Source: an uncultured Porphyromonadaceae bacterium
GTDB taxonomy: Bacteria; Bacteroidota; Bacteroidia; Bacteroidales; Muribaculaceae
Direction: 5' to 3'
DNA: 64,000 bases
NCBI GenBank assembly: GCA_900548975.1
Contig: URMS01000001.1
Coordinates: 62,001-126,000 of the forward strand
The position numbers were made by a program, and so were the translations under genes. Of the stretch, positions 8,152 through 16,117 are shown piece after piece. The notes beneath the pieces were generated by a model that worked only from the letters and a program-made list of their open reading frames with translations, did not search any database and had not been told where the DNA came from. Every line of letters begins with the position of its first letter. Positions within the stretch are counted from its first letter, which is position 1.

Positions 8152-9015
8152 CTAATTATCCTTCGGTGCCTTGTCGATGAGATCGAGGAACTGGTCGAGC
8201 TTCGGAGTGATGATGATCTCGGTGCGGCGGTTGCGCTGACGGCCGAGTTCGGTGCTGTTGTCGGCTATAGGATTGTACTCGCCGCGACCTCCGGCGGTGA
8301 GACGCGACGGATCAACGCCGAAATCGTTCTGAAGCACCTGCACTATCGACGACGCCCGCAGGGCCGACAGATCCCAGTTATTGCGGATATTGGTGCGCTT
8401 GATGGGCACCGGATCGGTATTGCCCTCTACAAGCACATCGTAGTCCTTATAGTCCTTGATGATCTTCGCTATCTTCGATAGAGTCTCCATGGCGCGGCTG
8501 TTGACCTCGTAGCTGCCGCTCTTGAAGAGCATGTTGTCGGCCAGCGATATATAGACCACACCCTTTATGACACGCACATTCACCTCGTCGCGCTCGTTGC
8601 CGTTGAGCGAGCGTGTGAGATTCGATGTCAGGGCCAGATTGAGCGAGTCGCTCTTGCCTTTGGCCTCGACGAGCTGACGGATATACTTGTTCGAAGCATT
8701 AATCTGATCGACCAGCTTCGATATGTTCACATTACCCTGAGTGTTCTGCGATATACTCTTGTCGAGCGAGCTCTGCAGTGCCGCATAACTGCTCTTAAGG
8801 TCGGCGTTGTTGCGCCGTGCCTCGTCCAGAAGCGCCTGCACGGTCTTCGACTTGGTCTGTTCCTGCTGGTAGTTCGACAGCAGTGTGGTATAATTCTGGC
8901 TCATCTCCTGGTGAAGACCTGCCAGTTCGTTGTATTTCTTTTTGCTCACGCAGCCGGTGAGTCCGCCTGCAAGGAGAGCGCCCGCCACGATGGCGGCTAT
9001 AGCAGTCGTTTTCAT
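8152..9015 (-). CDS. OmpA-family lipoprotein
   Basis: A 287-residue envelope lipoprotein. The signal peptide ends in the lipobox LTGC (Cys about residue 22). A long Gln/Asn/Ser-rich coiled-coil region (about residues 30-120, heptad-like with YNELAGLHQEMSQNY at its start) follows. The C-terminal third is an OmpA/MotB peptidoglycan-binding domain with VLVEGNTDPVPI and NNWDLSALRASSIVQVL, the positions that contact meso-diaminopimelate. The RQRNRRTEIII end is typical. It probably tethers the outer membrane to the wall. The EGNTD motif has Asn where EGHTD is common. Confidence 0.92.
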   Translation of the reverse strand: MKTTAIAAIVAGALLAGGLTGCVSKKKYNELAGLHQEMSQNYTTLLSNYQQEQTKSKTVQALLDEARRNNADLKSSYAALQSSLDKSISQNTQGNVNISKLVDQINASNKYIRQLVEAKGKSDSLNLALTSNLTRSLNGNERDEVNVRVIKGVVYISLADNMLFKSGSYEVNSRAMETLSKIAKIIKDYKDYDVLVEGNTDPVPIKRTNIRNNWDLSALRASSIVQVLQNDFGVDPSRLTAGGRGEYNPIADNSTELGRQRNRRTEIIITPKLDQFLDLIDKAPKDN

Positions 9016-9046
9016 ATCATATCGGTTTTATTCTTCTGTATATGAC

Positions 9047-9099
9047 ATATAAACGCCGCCGGCGCCGCTTGTGTTCAGACAGACACAGGCGGCGCCGGC
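9047..9099 (-). terminator. Hairpin downstream of the M6 metalloprotease gene
   Basis: An 11-bp GC stem (GCCGGCGCCGC at 9058-9068 with GCGGCGCCGGC at 9089-9099), extended inward by TGTGT pairing, lies 22 nt after the stop codon on the minus strand. It is followed by GTTTATATG, so the T run is poor. Confidence 0.55.
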
Positions 9100-9120
9100 A
9101 TGCTTGTATATAGCGCTATC

Positions 9121-11910
9121 TTACCTTATCACGACCTTGGCCGATGCCGAGCCGACGCGTACTATGTACACGCCCTTCGTATCGGGCGCGAAGGTGCTCT
9201 CGCCACGTCCCGAGCCTATTTCGCGGCCGGCGATGTCGAAGAGCGCCACCGCCGCAGAGGCATCCACACCGCGCACGGCGATCACCCCGCCTTCGACAAC
9301 AACTGTAAATGTCTCGTCGGCGGTGATGCCGGCGATACCGCTTGTTCCGGCAGTGGTAACGCGGATTTCGACCGATTCTTTCGATTTCAGAGAGCCGTCC
9401 GACGCACGGACAGTATAGGAATATCCGTGGCCCGGTTCAAGGCCTTCCACAGCATAGGAGGTGACGTTGCCGACATTGACGGCAGTGTAGGCCTCAAGCG
9501 GCATGCGGAGTATGTCGTGGCCGTAGCTCAGCTCGATATCGTCGATAGCCACCGATCCGACGGTGCCTGCGTAGCTTATACGCACAGCCGATACCCCTGC
9601 GGGAAGCTCGACAGAATGCGTCACACCGCCTACGGCCTTTTCGATGGCGCAGTCGCGCACGTCGGTCCATTCGCCGCCTATTTTACCGCTGATCTTTATC
9701 ACGCCGGCGGCCTGCGAATTGGCACGGTGCCAGAATGCAACGGTATATATGTCGCCGTAGTCGGGTGTTTCCATGTAGTTTCCGGCCTGGATAGTGATGG
9801 CGGGACTTGCCTTTCCATAACGGTTGGCCATGCCGCTGAGCGACCACGACGATGCCGACCACCCTGCGGGCAGAAGCTTGTCATCGAAGCCGGTAGAGAA
9901 CCGCAGAGGATCGCCCATTGTGAGTTCGTTGACCGTCAGTTCATATTCCACAGCATCGGGGAGCGCCTCCCAGTTGGCCACAAAACTGTTCTTTGCCACA
10001 GCGGTGGCGTCGAGGGCTTTTACCGGGAAATAGTCGATGCTCATGCGGCGGGTGCGGACAGCGATTTCGTCCGACACCTCCGAGCGCGAGAACCCGCTCA
10101 TGGCCGTTACCGTATAATAGTACTGTGTATCCTGCTCGAGATTTTCGACGGTCACCGACGATACCGCGCCCACGTTGGTGCGGTTATAGGCCGTGTATAC
10201 GGGCTTTCCGGCGCCGTCGAGACTATACACCGACAGAAGATAGTTCAGCCCCTCGACAGCCTCCCAGTTGGCGGTGAAGCGGTCGGTCTCCACAGCTGTC
10301 GCCGCAAGTGCCACCGGTTTGTCGATATTGCCCGTGGCCTTGCCGCCGGCTACGTTGAAGCTTATCACACCGGCAGACTCGGCGATATCGGTTATGGGAA
10401 GATTGAGTCGCGCGCCGCTCCATGTCTTCATCGATGGCGCAGTGTCATCGGTAAACGATGTCACATTGCCGGTACCGGGAAAGGCGTCGCCGGCACGCGA
10501 ATATTCGCTTCGGGTATTGTCGGCCTCCTCGATATCCACATACTGGTGCGAGCTTGAGTTATTCACGGCATTGCGGCTCCATATCGAGGCATTGTAGTCG
10601 ACATGCCATATGAGCATGCCGTGTCCGGGTATATATTTGTCCCACGACACCTGCTGGCGGTTCTCCAACAGGAAATATTCGTTTTCCTTTGCCGTCTTGA
10701 TGATGCCGCACACATTCTCGCCTATCGACGGGAGCTCGGCGGTCACAGGGCTGTCTATAAGCACAGGCTCGATCCACCCCAGCGCATAGCGCTCGAAAGC
10801 CGAGTACAATGGCGGCGTACAGCCGTCGTTGTTGTAGGGACCGTAGTCCAGAGTCGACCATTCGCCCGGTGTAAACGCGCTGCTGTAGTTGGTGGAATAG
10901 AGGTCAGGAAGACCCATTACATGCGAGAACTCGTGGATAAACGTACCCACACCGTCGGGACGGCCGCTCATCCACTCGTTGGAGCAGGCATAGCGGTCGA
11001 GCTTCACGCCGTCGAAACTCTTATTGATTCCGGCGTATGTCACATTCCATTTATGGGGCCATACGGTATTGGCACCCCCACCGTTGGCCTCGCCGCGACC
11101 GGCGTAGAACACGAACACGTTGTCGATATAACCGTCCTTGTTGGTATCATAGAGCGAAAAGTCGATCTGGCTGTCGAGAGCCTCGCAGGCGTCAGCTATC
11201 ATCTGGGCGGCATTCCTGTCGTCGCCGTTATAGTCGTTGGCACCGTAGTAGCTCTGCTTCTGAGGAAGCGTCACAGGACCGTAGACATCGATCTGAGGCG
11301 TGAACTGACCATTGGAGTTTTCGGTAAAAAAGTCGATTGCCGAGCCGGTGCCCCCGTAGTCGCTGAAGCCGGGTTCCATCATCATGCGGCTGAAATAGTC
11401 GTGAGGATTGGCCACGGTCATTTTCACATCGGAGTACTCGGCCAGTATCACCAGCACGCGCGGCGAACCGGTGACAGGGAAGTCGGAACCCTCGTCGAGA
11501 CCGGGACCCTGCGGAGCGCGCATCATGCCCGATGCACCGGCGTTGCGGCGCATAGGCGACTTCTCGGCGTTGTACCGGAGGGCATCGGCGATTTTCGACT
11601 TGTCGACCCCGGCCAGGAAGGCCTTGTCGGCGCTGCTGCGGGTAGCGGCCACACGCAGATCGCTCGCCTCCAGGGCGCCGGCGGCTGTAAAACCGGCGTA
11701 GTAAAGCGTGCCGTTTTTCTCGACAAGAGGATAGCCGTCGGGGCTAAGATAGCAATGGGCAAATTCGTCGCCGGTCAGTTCCACTTCTATCACAGTGCCG
11801 TCGGCCTGGGTGAAAGGAAACAGACCTTTCTTGGCCGGAATAGCATACAGAGCGGATGCTCCGGCGCCAAGAAGCAGGGCGGTAACGATTGGTTTGATAT
11901 ATCTTTTCAT
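9121..11910 (-). CDS. Secreted M6-family metalloprotease with T9SS-type C-terminus
   Basis: A 929-residue zinc protease of the immune-inhibitor-A-like M6 family. A signal peptide (about residues 1-24) is followed by a propeptide-like region containing the DGYPLVEKNG segment common in this group. The catalytic domain has HEFSHVMGLPDLYS (His326, Glu327, His330). Two fibronectin-III-like modules follow (TANWEAVEGLNYLLSV near residue 560 and VANWEALPDAVEYEL near 650), separated from a third by a jelly-roll-like insert. The last 60-70 residues (VALFDIAGREIGSG, then KGVYIVRVGSASAKVVIR) look like a type A sorting domain for type IX secretion. Expected to be surface-bound or released; substrate unknown. 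Confidence 0.93.
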   Translation of the reverse strand: MKRYIKPIVTALLLGAGASALYAIPAKKGLFPFTQADGTVIEVELTGDEFAHCYLSPDGYPLVEKNGTLYYAGFTAAGALEASDLRVAATRSSADKAFLAGVDKSKIADALRYNAEKSPMRRNAGASGMMRAPQGPGLDEGSDFPVTGSPRVLVILAEYSDVKMTVANPHDYFSRMMMEPGFSDYGGTGSAIDFFTENSNGQFTPQIDVYGPVTLPQKQSYYGANDYNGDDRNAAQMIADACEALDSQIDFSLYDTNKDGYIDNVFVFYAGRGEANGGGANTVWPHKWNVTYAGINKSFDGVKLDRYACSNEWMSGRPDGVGTFIHEFSHVMGLPDLYSTNYSSAFTPGEWSTLDYGPYNNDGCTPPLYSAFERYALGWIEPVLIDSPVTAELPSIGENVCGIIKTAKENEYFLLENRQQVSWDKYIPGHGMLIWHVDYNASIWSRNAVNNSSSHQYVDIEEADNTRSEYSRAGDAFPGTGNVTSFTDDTAPSMKTWSGARLNLPITDIAESAGVISFNVAGGKATGNIDKPVALAATAVETDRFTANWEAVEGLNYLLSVYSLDGAGKPVYTAYNRTNVGAVSSVTVENLEQDTQYYYTVTAMSGFSRSEVSDEIAVRTRRMSIDYFPVKALDATAVAKNSFVANWEALPDAVEYELTVNELTMGDPLRFSTGFDDKLLPAGWSASSWSLSGMANRYGKASPAITIQAGNYMETPDYGDIYTVAFWHRANSQAAGVIKISGKIGGEWTDVRDCAIEKAVGGVTHSVELPAGVSAVRISYAGTVGSVAIDDIELSYGHDILRMPLEAYTAVNVGNVTSYAVEGLEPGHGYSYTVRASDGSLKSKESVEIRVTTAGTSGIAGITADETFTVVVEGGVIAVRGVDASAAVALFDIAGREIGSGRGESTFAPDTKGVYIVRVGSASAKVVIR

Positions 11911-11953
11911 TGTGGATTAGTCAAAATGTCCGCGTTTATCTCAATAATGCCTG

Positions 11954-11984
11954 CAAAGGTAATCAAAAAAGCACAGCAATGAAA
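11954..11984 (-). promoter_or_regulatory. Candidate promoter of the M6 metalloprotease
   Basis: On the minus strand TACCTTTG (-7, plus positions 11954-11961) has TTTC 19 nt upstream in place of TTTG. The leader would be about 35-40 nt. Confidence 0.4.
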
Positions 11985-12055
11985 CCACAGGAGCCTCAAA
12001 ATACCCCTGAAGCGATATTTTTGCAAGTCAAACCGGGAAAATGACAGAAAAAAAA

Positions 12056-12637
12056 TCACAGGACGCCCGCATGGCGGAACATCCGCTCGTAGTACTCGGC
12101 CTTTTTCTCGAGTTTCAGCGGATAGGCACGGCTTGTCGAGGGCATACGCCATATGTCGATGCCGTCGGCCGAGGTCACCATGGTGCCCATAGCCGGCAGC
12201 GGCGTGTCGGTGAGCGACGCCACAACACCGGCAGCTTTCTCGCCGGTGGTCACCACGGTTCGGCACGAAGGCATCGATGCGAGGAGTTCGCCCAGCGGCG
12301 CCGGCTCTATTATTTCCAGATATTTGTCCGAGGCATTCCCCATGAGACGGCGCACACGCCGGCCGGTATCGTTGAGCGCGATTCCGCGTTCCGTCAGTAG
12401 CGCCTTGATATCGTCCAGACGGAAACTGCGCGCCGACGCATCGTAGAGCGCGTGGCGGTCGCCCCTGAATATCAGGCCCATCATAAACCAGAAATCGTTG
12501 GTACGGTTGGGATAGTAAAAATCCATCGACCATCGCTTGGACTGCGGCGGGAAAGTGCCCATTATAAGCACACGGGCACCCGCAGGCGCAAAAGGCTCCC
12601 ACGGATGTGTCTCTATCGGTATTTCAATTTCTTCCAT
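12056..12637 (-). CDS. Uracil-DNA glycosylase-fold protein
   Basis: A 193-residue cytoplasmic protein of the uracil-DNA glycosylase superfamily, closest in style to the DNA-deoxyinosine/uracil glycosylase group. The N-terminal VLIMGTFPPQSKRW is the motif-1 equivalent (GTFPP in place of GQDPY), followed by YYPNRTNDFWFMMG with the Asn typical of the group. A later segment, TVVTTGEKAAGVV, fits the conserved core strand. The C-terminal part SRAYPLKLEKKAEYYERMF resembles the usual STSPA-then-helix end. It is divergently placed from tRNA-Gly. The damaged base recognised is not predictable here. Confidence 0.8.
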   Translation of the reverse strand: MEEIEIPIETHPWEPFAPAGARVLIMGTFPPQSKRWSMDFYYPNRTNDFWFMMGLIFRGDRHALYDASARSFRLDDIKALLTERGIALNDTGRRVRRLMGNASDKYLEIIEPAPLGELLASMPSCRTVVTTGEKAAGVVASLTDTPLPAMGTMVTSADGIDIWRMPSTSRAYPLKLEKKAEYYERMFRHAGVL

Positions 12638-12678
12638 ACCATATTAACGCATTCCTGCCGCAAAAGATTGTCAAAAAC

Positions 12679-12710
12679 TTTGGGTATTGGCGCTAAAATG
12701 CTTAACTTTG
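12679..12710 (+). promoter_or_regulatory. Promoter of tRNA-Gly
   Basis: TTTG (12679-12682), a 20-nt spacer and TAACTTTG (12703-12710) match the Bacteroidetes housekeeping promoter exactly. The tRNA 5' end lies 16 nt after the -7 box. Confidence 0.75.
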
Positions 12711-12725
12711 CCTCGCTTTACGATT

Positions 12726-12798
12726 GCGACAGTAGCTCAGTTGGTAGAGCATCAGCTTCCCAAGCTGAGGGTCGCGGGTTCGAGCCCCGTTTGTCGCT
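12726..12798 (+). tRNA. tRNA-Gly (anticodon CCC)
   Basis: A 73-nt cloverleaf. The acceptor stem is GCGACAG with TTGTCGC (one G-T pair at its base), the D arm contains AGCTCAGTTGGTAGAGC, and the anticodon stem TCAGC/GCTGA encloses loop TTCCCAA, giving CCC. The T arm is GCGGGTTCGAGCCCCGT. The discriminator is T and CCA is not encoded. Confidence 0.95.
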
Positions 12799-12802
12799 CA
12801 AC

Positions 12803-12850
12803 AGAAAAATCCGGCAGTCGGCCCGAGGCCTGCTGCTGGATTTCTTTATG
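12803..12850 (+). terminator. Hairpin after tRNA-Gly
   Basis: AAATCCGGCAG pairs with CTGCTGGATTT across a GC-rich loop and is followed by CTTT just behind the tRNA. The short T run makes it a moderate terminator. Confidence 0.5.
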
Positions 12851-12869
12851 TCTCTTCCGTATATGACGT

Positions 12870-13337
12870 TCAACAATAGTTCGACTCCGATTTCTGATTG
12901 CTCTCATACAGCGGCGTCCGCCATTGAGCAGATGCATGCTCGCATATGCTTCTGTACAGGCGTCTGAACTGCCATATGCCCAGAGCGGATATGGCGAGAC
13001 TCATAACAATGAACATCAGATAGATCAAAAAATCGTATCTGTTGTAAAAGGCAGAAATCATCAACGCCACGGCCGCCAATAAGCTCACGGCACCAGTCCA
13101 GCCCCAAAGCTGCAACAGCCCGGCTTTGCCATGATTTTCAAAATCGCGGGGATAGTTGTCGAGCATCAGCGTCTCCACTACAGTCTTATACTCGGGTACA
13201 CCGGTCGTCCGGGCATATTTCATGGCCCTCGATTTCATTCTCCGGCTCGCAAGCACACCGCCTTTGGCCTTTTCAATTCTGAAAATATCCAGTATGGCAG
13301 TCTGCAGCTTCTCCAGTGGCTCTGTTTTCGGCTCCAT
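12870..13337 (-). CDS. Small membrane protein, unknown
   Basis: A 155-residue protein I do not recognise. The N-terminal half (about residues 1-70) is charged and helical, with a Lys/Arg patch (SRRMKSRAMKYAR). It is followed by two hydrophobic segments suitable as membrane helices (AVSLLAAVALMISAF and FLIYLMFIVMSLAISALG, about residues 82-125). The tail is short and polar with CEHASAQW. Both ends would face the same side. The ATG at 13337 is used instead of a TTG two codons upstream. It lies between tRNA-Gly and lpxA, 37 nt from the lpxA stop. Confidence 0.65.
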   Translation of the reverse strand: MEPKTEPLEKLQTAILDIFRIEKAKGGVLASRRMKSRAMKYARTTGVPEYKTVVETLMLDNYPRDFENHGKAGLLQLWGWTGAVSLLAAVALMISAFYNRYDFLIYLMFIVMSLAISALGIWQFRRLYRSICEHASAQWRTPLYESNQKSESNYC

Positions 13338-13374
13338 CGTCAACGGATTTGGTATTCACTTGCATGCAACGCGG

Positions 13375-14163
13375 TTATTCCGCCTCGAAGCGGTCGCCGG
13401 CGAGTTTCATGTTGTTGTCGCGGATGAATTTAAGTATTTCGGCACGTACGGGCGTATCGTCGATATCCGTTTCGATGCGCTTGAGAGCGTTGAACACCGA
13501 GGTCGAGCACTGATAGATATGGCGGTATGCCTTGGCGATATCGTCGATCTGGGCATCGGTGTAGCCGGCATGTTTCTGCATCACGATAGAGTTTACGCCG
13601 TAGTAAGTCACAGGATTGTGTGCCATGATGGTGTACGGAGGCACATTCGAGCTGATGCGCGTGCCGCCTTTTATGAGGGCGAACTTGCCGATATGCGATT
13701 TTTCGTGTACCACCACACCGCTCGACAGAATGCTGCCGCAGTCGATATGCACGTCGCCGGCTATGGTAACACTGTTGCCCACCACACAATTGTCTTCTAT
13801 GCGGGTATCGTGACCCACATGGCTGTCGGCGAACACATAGCACCCCGCGCCTATCGAGGTGCCTCCCTGCGAGTAGATGCCGCGGTTCACTATCACATGC
13901 TCGCGGATAACGGTATTGTCGCCGATAAAGCAGTACGACGGATTGCCTTTCCAGCGGAAATCCTGTGGCTCGGCGCCTACGATAGCGCCCTGGAACACTC
14001 TCACACACTTGCCGAGGGTAGTGCCTGCCATAACGCTGGCATAAGGCATTATCTCGCAGCCGTCGCCTATCACGACGTCGGCGTCTACGAACGCGAAAGG
14101 ATGGATGGTCACGTCGTTGCCTATTTTGGCCTTGGGATCGACGTGGGCTAACGGACTTATCAT
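13375..14163 (-). CDS. lpxA: UDP-GlcNAc O-acyltransferase LpxA
   Basis: A 262-residue acyltransferase that starts lipid A synthesis by moving a 3-hydroxyacyl chain from acyl carrier protein to UDP-GlcNAc. The N-terminal two thirds consist of hexapeptide repeats of a left-handed beta-helix (IGNDVTIHP, IGDGCEIMP and so on). The catalytic His lies in ADSHVGHD, and the GGTRISSNVPPY and C-terminal helical segments fit LpxA rather than other hexapeptide transferases. ATG 14163 (MISPLAHVDPKAKIG) is chosen over 14196 because the promoter would leave only about 10 nt before the latter. It stands apart from other lpx genes. Confidence 0.93.
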   Translation of the reverse strand: MISPLAHVDPKAKIGNDVTIHPFAFVDADVVIGDGCEIMPYASVMAGTTLGKCVRVFQGAIVGAEPQDFRWKGNPSYCFIGDNTVIREHVIVNRGIYSQGGTSIGAGCYVFADSHVGHDTRIEDNCVVGNSVTIAGDVHIDCGSILSSGVVVHEKSHIGKFALIKGGTRISSNVPPYTIMAHNPVTYYGVNSIVMQKHAGYTDAQIDDIAKAYRHIYQCSTSVFNALKRIETDIDDTPVRAEILKFIRDNNMKLAGDRFEAE

Positions 14164-14211
14164 GGTAATCTGTAGTTTAGGTGTTTGTATTGTCATTTCA
14201 TGACTTTAACG

Positions 14212-14243
14212 CAAATATAGATAAGAATTTCAATAATAACAAA
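14212..14243 (-). promoter_or_regulatory. Promoter of lpxA
   Basis: On the minus strand TTTG (plus 14240-14243), a 20-nt spacer and TATATTTG (plus 14212-14219) match the Bacteroidetes consensus exactly. The start site would lie near 14206, so lpxA is transcribed independently of the phage-like cassette upstream. Confidence 0.75.
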
Positions 14244-14284
14244 TCCGTGGCCCCTTTTTCTCGATTTTAAGGCTAAACTACCAA

Positions 14285-16117
14285 TTACCAGCGGCGCGGA
14301 GACGGGAGGGCGGCGCCGACTTTGGCCGGACGTGCCGACGAGCCGACGAAGAGGCCGATGGCACGACTCATCAGTATATCGTCGTGGAAGCCGCGACGGG
14401 CGGCGTAGGTACCGCCGGGGCCGTGTTCGTAGGTGGCGAGTTCATTGCAGGCGTCGTTGTCGCGCTCTATGTAGGCCTGCTCGCGCACAAGGCCTTGCAG
14501 ATTGATTATAAGCATGGCTTTGGTCGAGCGGTTGGTGTGGAAGCCTATGCGCGTGCCGGGTTCGCCGGTGACGGTGTCGTAGCTGCGGCGCCGGTACAGG
14601 TTGGGATAGAGGCGCGCCAGACGGTTTATGATAAATTCGGCCGAATCCTCCATCATGGCGTCGCGGCTTTCGAGGGTGTTGCTTTCCACCACCAGCAGAG
14701 CGTTGCCGTAGAAACGCGCTATGTCGGCGAGCACGGTCACAAGACAGTCGTGCGGCACATGCCCGCGCCACTGCGCCGCCACCTCGGGCAGAGCGTCGGG
14801 AGCGAAAGCGAGCACCGACGCCACCGACCAGTCGCTTCCGGCCCTGGTGCCTCCGATATCGGCCGACACCACATAGCGTATATCGGTCTCGGGCATGCGC
14901 CATATGCGCAGCGCACCGGCGGCATCGGCCACAGGCTTGCCACCCGACAGTTCACCGATAAACGGCGCCTCCCGGCACTCCGCGCGCAGAGCCTCGATGT
15001 CGGCGGCGTCGAACACTCCGGCACCGGTCGACACGAAAGCCTCTGTATCGTTCGACGGGTACTCCGAGTGCATCTGCTGCTCGCTGGCATACTCGGCGCG
15101 CTTGAGCCGGCGCCAGTAGAGACGGTCCAGCGTCAGACCGGCCTCCCACAGCGCCAGTTCATCCTTGCCGAGCGACGCCGCGAACGCAGCCGCATCGGGC
15201 GGCTCGAGCCTGTAGATGTCGATTTCGAACCACGGAACGAACACGGCGTGCTTGTCGCCCTCGCCGGCCCGGCAGCGCAGCCATTCGGAATGGAAATAAT
15301 TGCCCACGCCGTTGGCCGTCGATTCCACGGCAATGAGCGAGTACGGCACCAGAGCCACGCCGCCGCACACGGCGCGTATCACATCGTCGGGCTGCCGCGA
15401 GGGTGTGTCGGCCCAGTATGCCATCTCGCTCAGGTGAGCCATGGCATAGTCGCCGCCGCGCACACTGTCGGGACGCTCCGACGATGCCAGTGTCACCACG
15501 CAGTCGCGCCCGGCTATCATGCGCATGTTGTGGCTGCCCTCGTAGGCCTTGAAGCACGGTGCGGCGTCGCCCTCCCACAGCTCGGACGGATAGCTGTCGA
15601 GGAGCCGGGTATACATGCCGCGTATTGCCGCCGAGGTATCCTTGAGATGCGCACAGATGAGCGAGTACCAGTTGCGCCGGTGGCAGCACTGTATCCATGC
15701 CATATACATCTGCACGAGCGTACTGCCGCCCCACTGGCGCGCCTTGAGCAGGATGATGCGTATGGGGCGCCCCGAGAGGCGGTCGTCCTCGAGCACCGAG
15801 AGCACCCGGCGCTGAGGGCGGTTGAGCACGAAGGGCACACGCCGGCCGCTGATCTTATCCTTGATTCTTACACACTCCGAGCACCAGTACTCGAAGTCGT
15901 GACGGCAGCGCAGGCGCCGCCAGCCGTCGCGGTCGTGCTTCACCCGGGTGTATTCGGGGTCGGCCGTCATGCTCTCGGGCACATAGAAATACCCCTTGCC
16001 TACCTCCGGCGCCACGCACCGCACGCGGCGGCCGTAGCAGCCGGTGCCTTTCTGCGGATCGTAGTCGTCGGGGCGGCGGCGGATGGCGTCGACGGCGAGC
16101 ATCACTTCCGTATCCAT
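14285..16117 (-). CDS. Phage-type terminase large subunit
   Basis: A 610-residue DNA-packaging ATPase/nuclease with every key motif intact. These are the Q-motif-like PFVLNRPQRRVL (residues 95-106), Walker A LKARQWGGST (124-133), Walker B with SE (230-231), and coupling motif ESTANG (265-270). The RNase-H-fold nuclease acids are in VSADIGG (Asp420), VVESN (Glu478) and HDDILM (Asp579, Asp580). A Cys/His cluster (Cys71, His73, Cys79, Cys82) ahead of the ATPase could bind zinc. The start overlaps the preceding gene by 16 nt; the long open frame further upstream is only that gene's shadow. No portal, capsid or integrase gene is near. Confidence 0.88.
   Translation of the reverse strand: MDTEVMLAVDAIRRRPDDYDPQKGTGCYGRRVRCVAPEVGKGYFYVPESMTADPEYTRVKHDRDGWRRLRCRHDFEYWCSECVRIKDKISGRRVPFVLNRPQRRVLSVLEDDRLSGRPIRIILLKARQWGGSTLVQMYMAWIQCCHRRNWYSLICAHLKDTSAAIRGMYTRLLDSYPSELWEGDAAPCFKAYEGSHNMRMIAGRDCVVTLASSERPDSVRGGDYAMAHLSEMAYWADTPSRQPDDVIRAVCGGVALVPYSLIAVESTANGVGNYFHSEWLRCRAGEGDKHAVFVPWFEIDIYRLEPPDAAAFAASLGKDELALWEAGLTLDRLYWRRLKRAEYASEQQMHSEYPSNDTEAFVSTGAGVFDAADIEALRAECREAPFIGELSGGKPVADAAGALRIWRMPETDIRYVVSADIGGTRAGSDWSVASVLAFAPDALPEVAAQWRGHVPHDCLVTVLADIARFYGNALLVVESNTLESRDAMMEDSAEFIINRLARLYPNLYRRRSYDTVTGEPGTRIGFHTNRSTKAMLIINLQGLVREQAYIERDNDACNELATYEHGPGGTYAARRGFHDDILMSRAIGLFVGSSARPAKVGAALPSPRRW

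Noticed and set aside
7886..8155. 89-residue open frame in the palindrome cluster
   Set aside because: No start context, low-complexity Arg/Pro composition, and the DNA is a run of hairpins.
9100..10557. 485-residue plus-strand open frame opposite the M6 protease
   Set aside because: His/Gly/Arg-rich shadow; the protease on the other strand has a signal peptide and HExxH motif.
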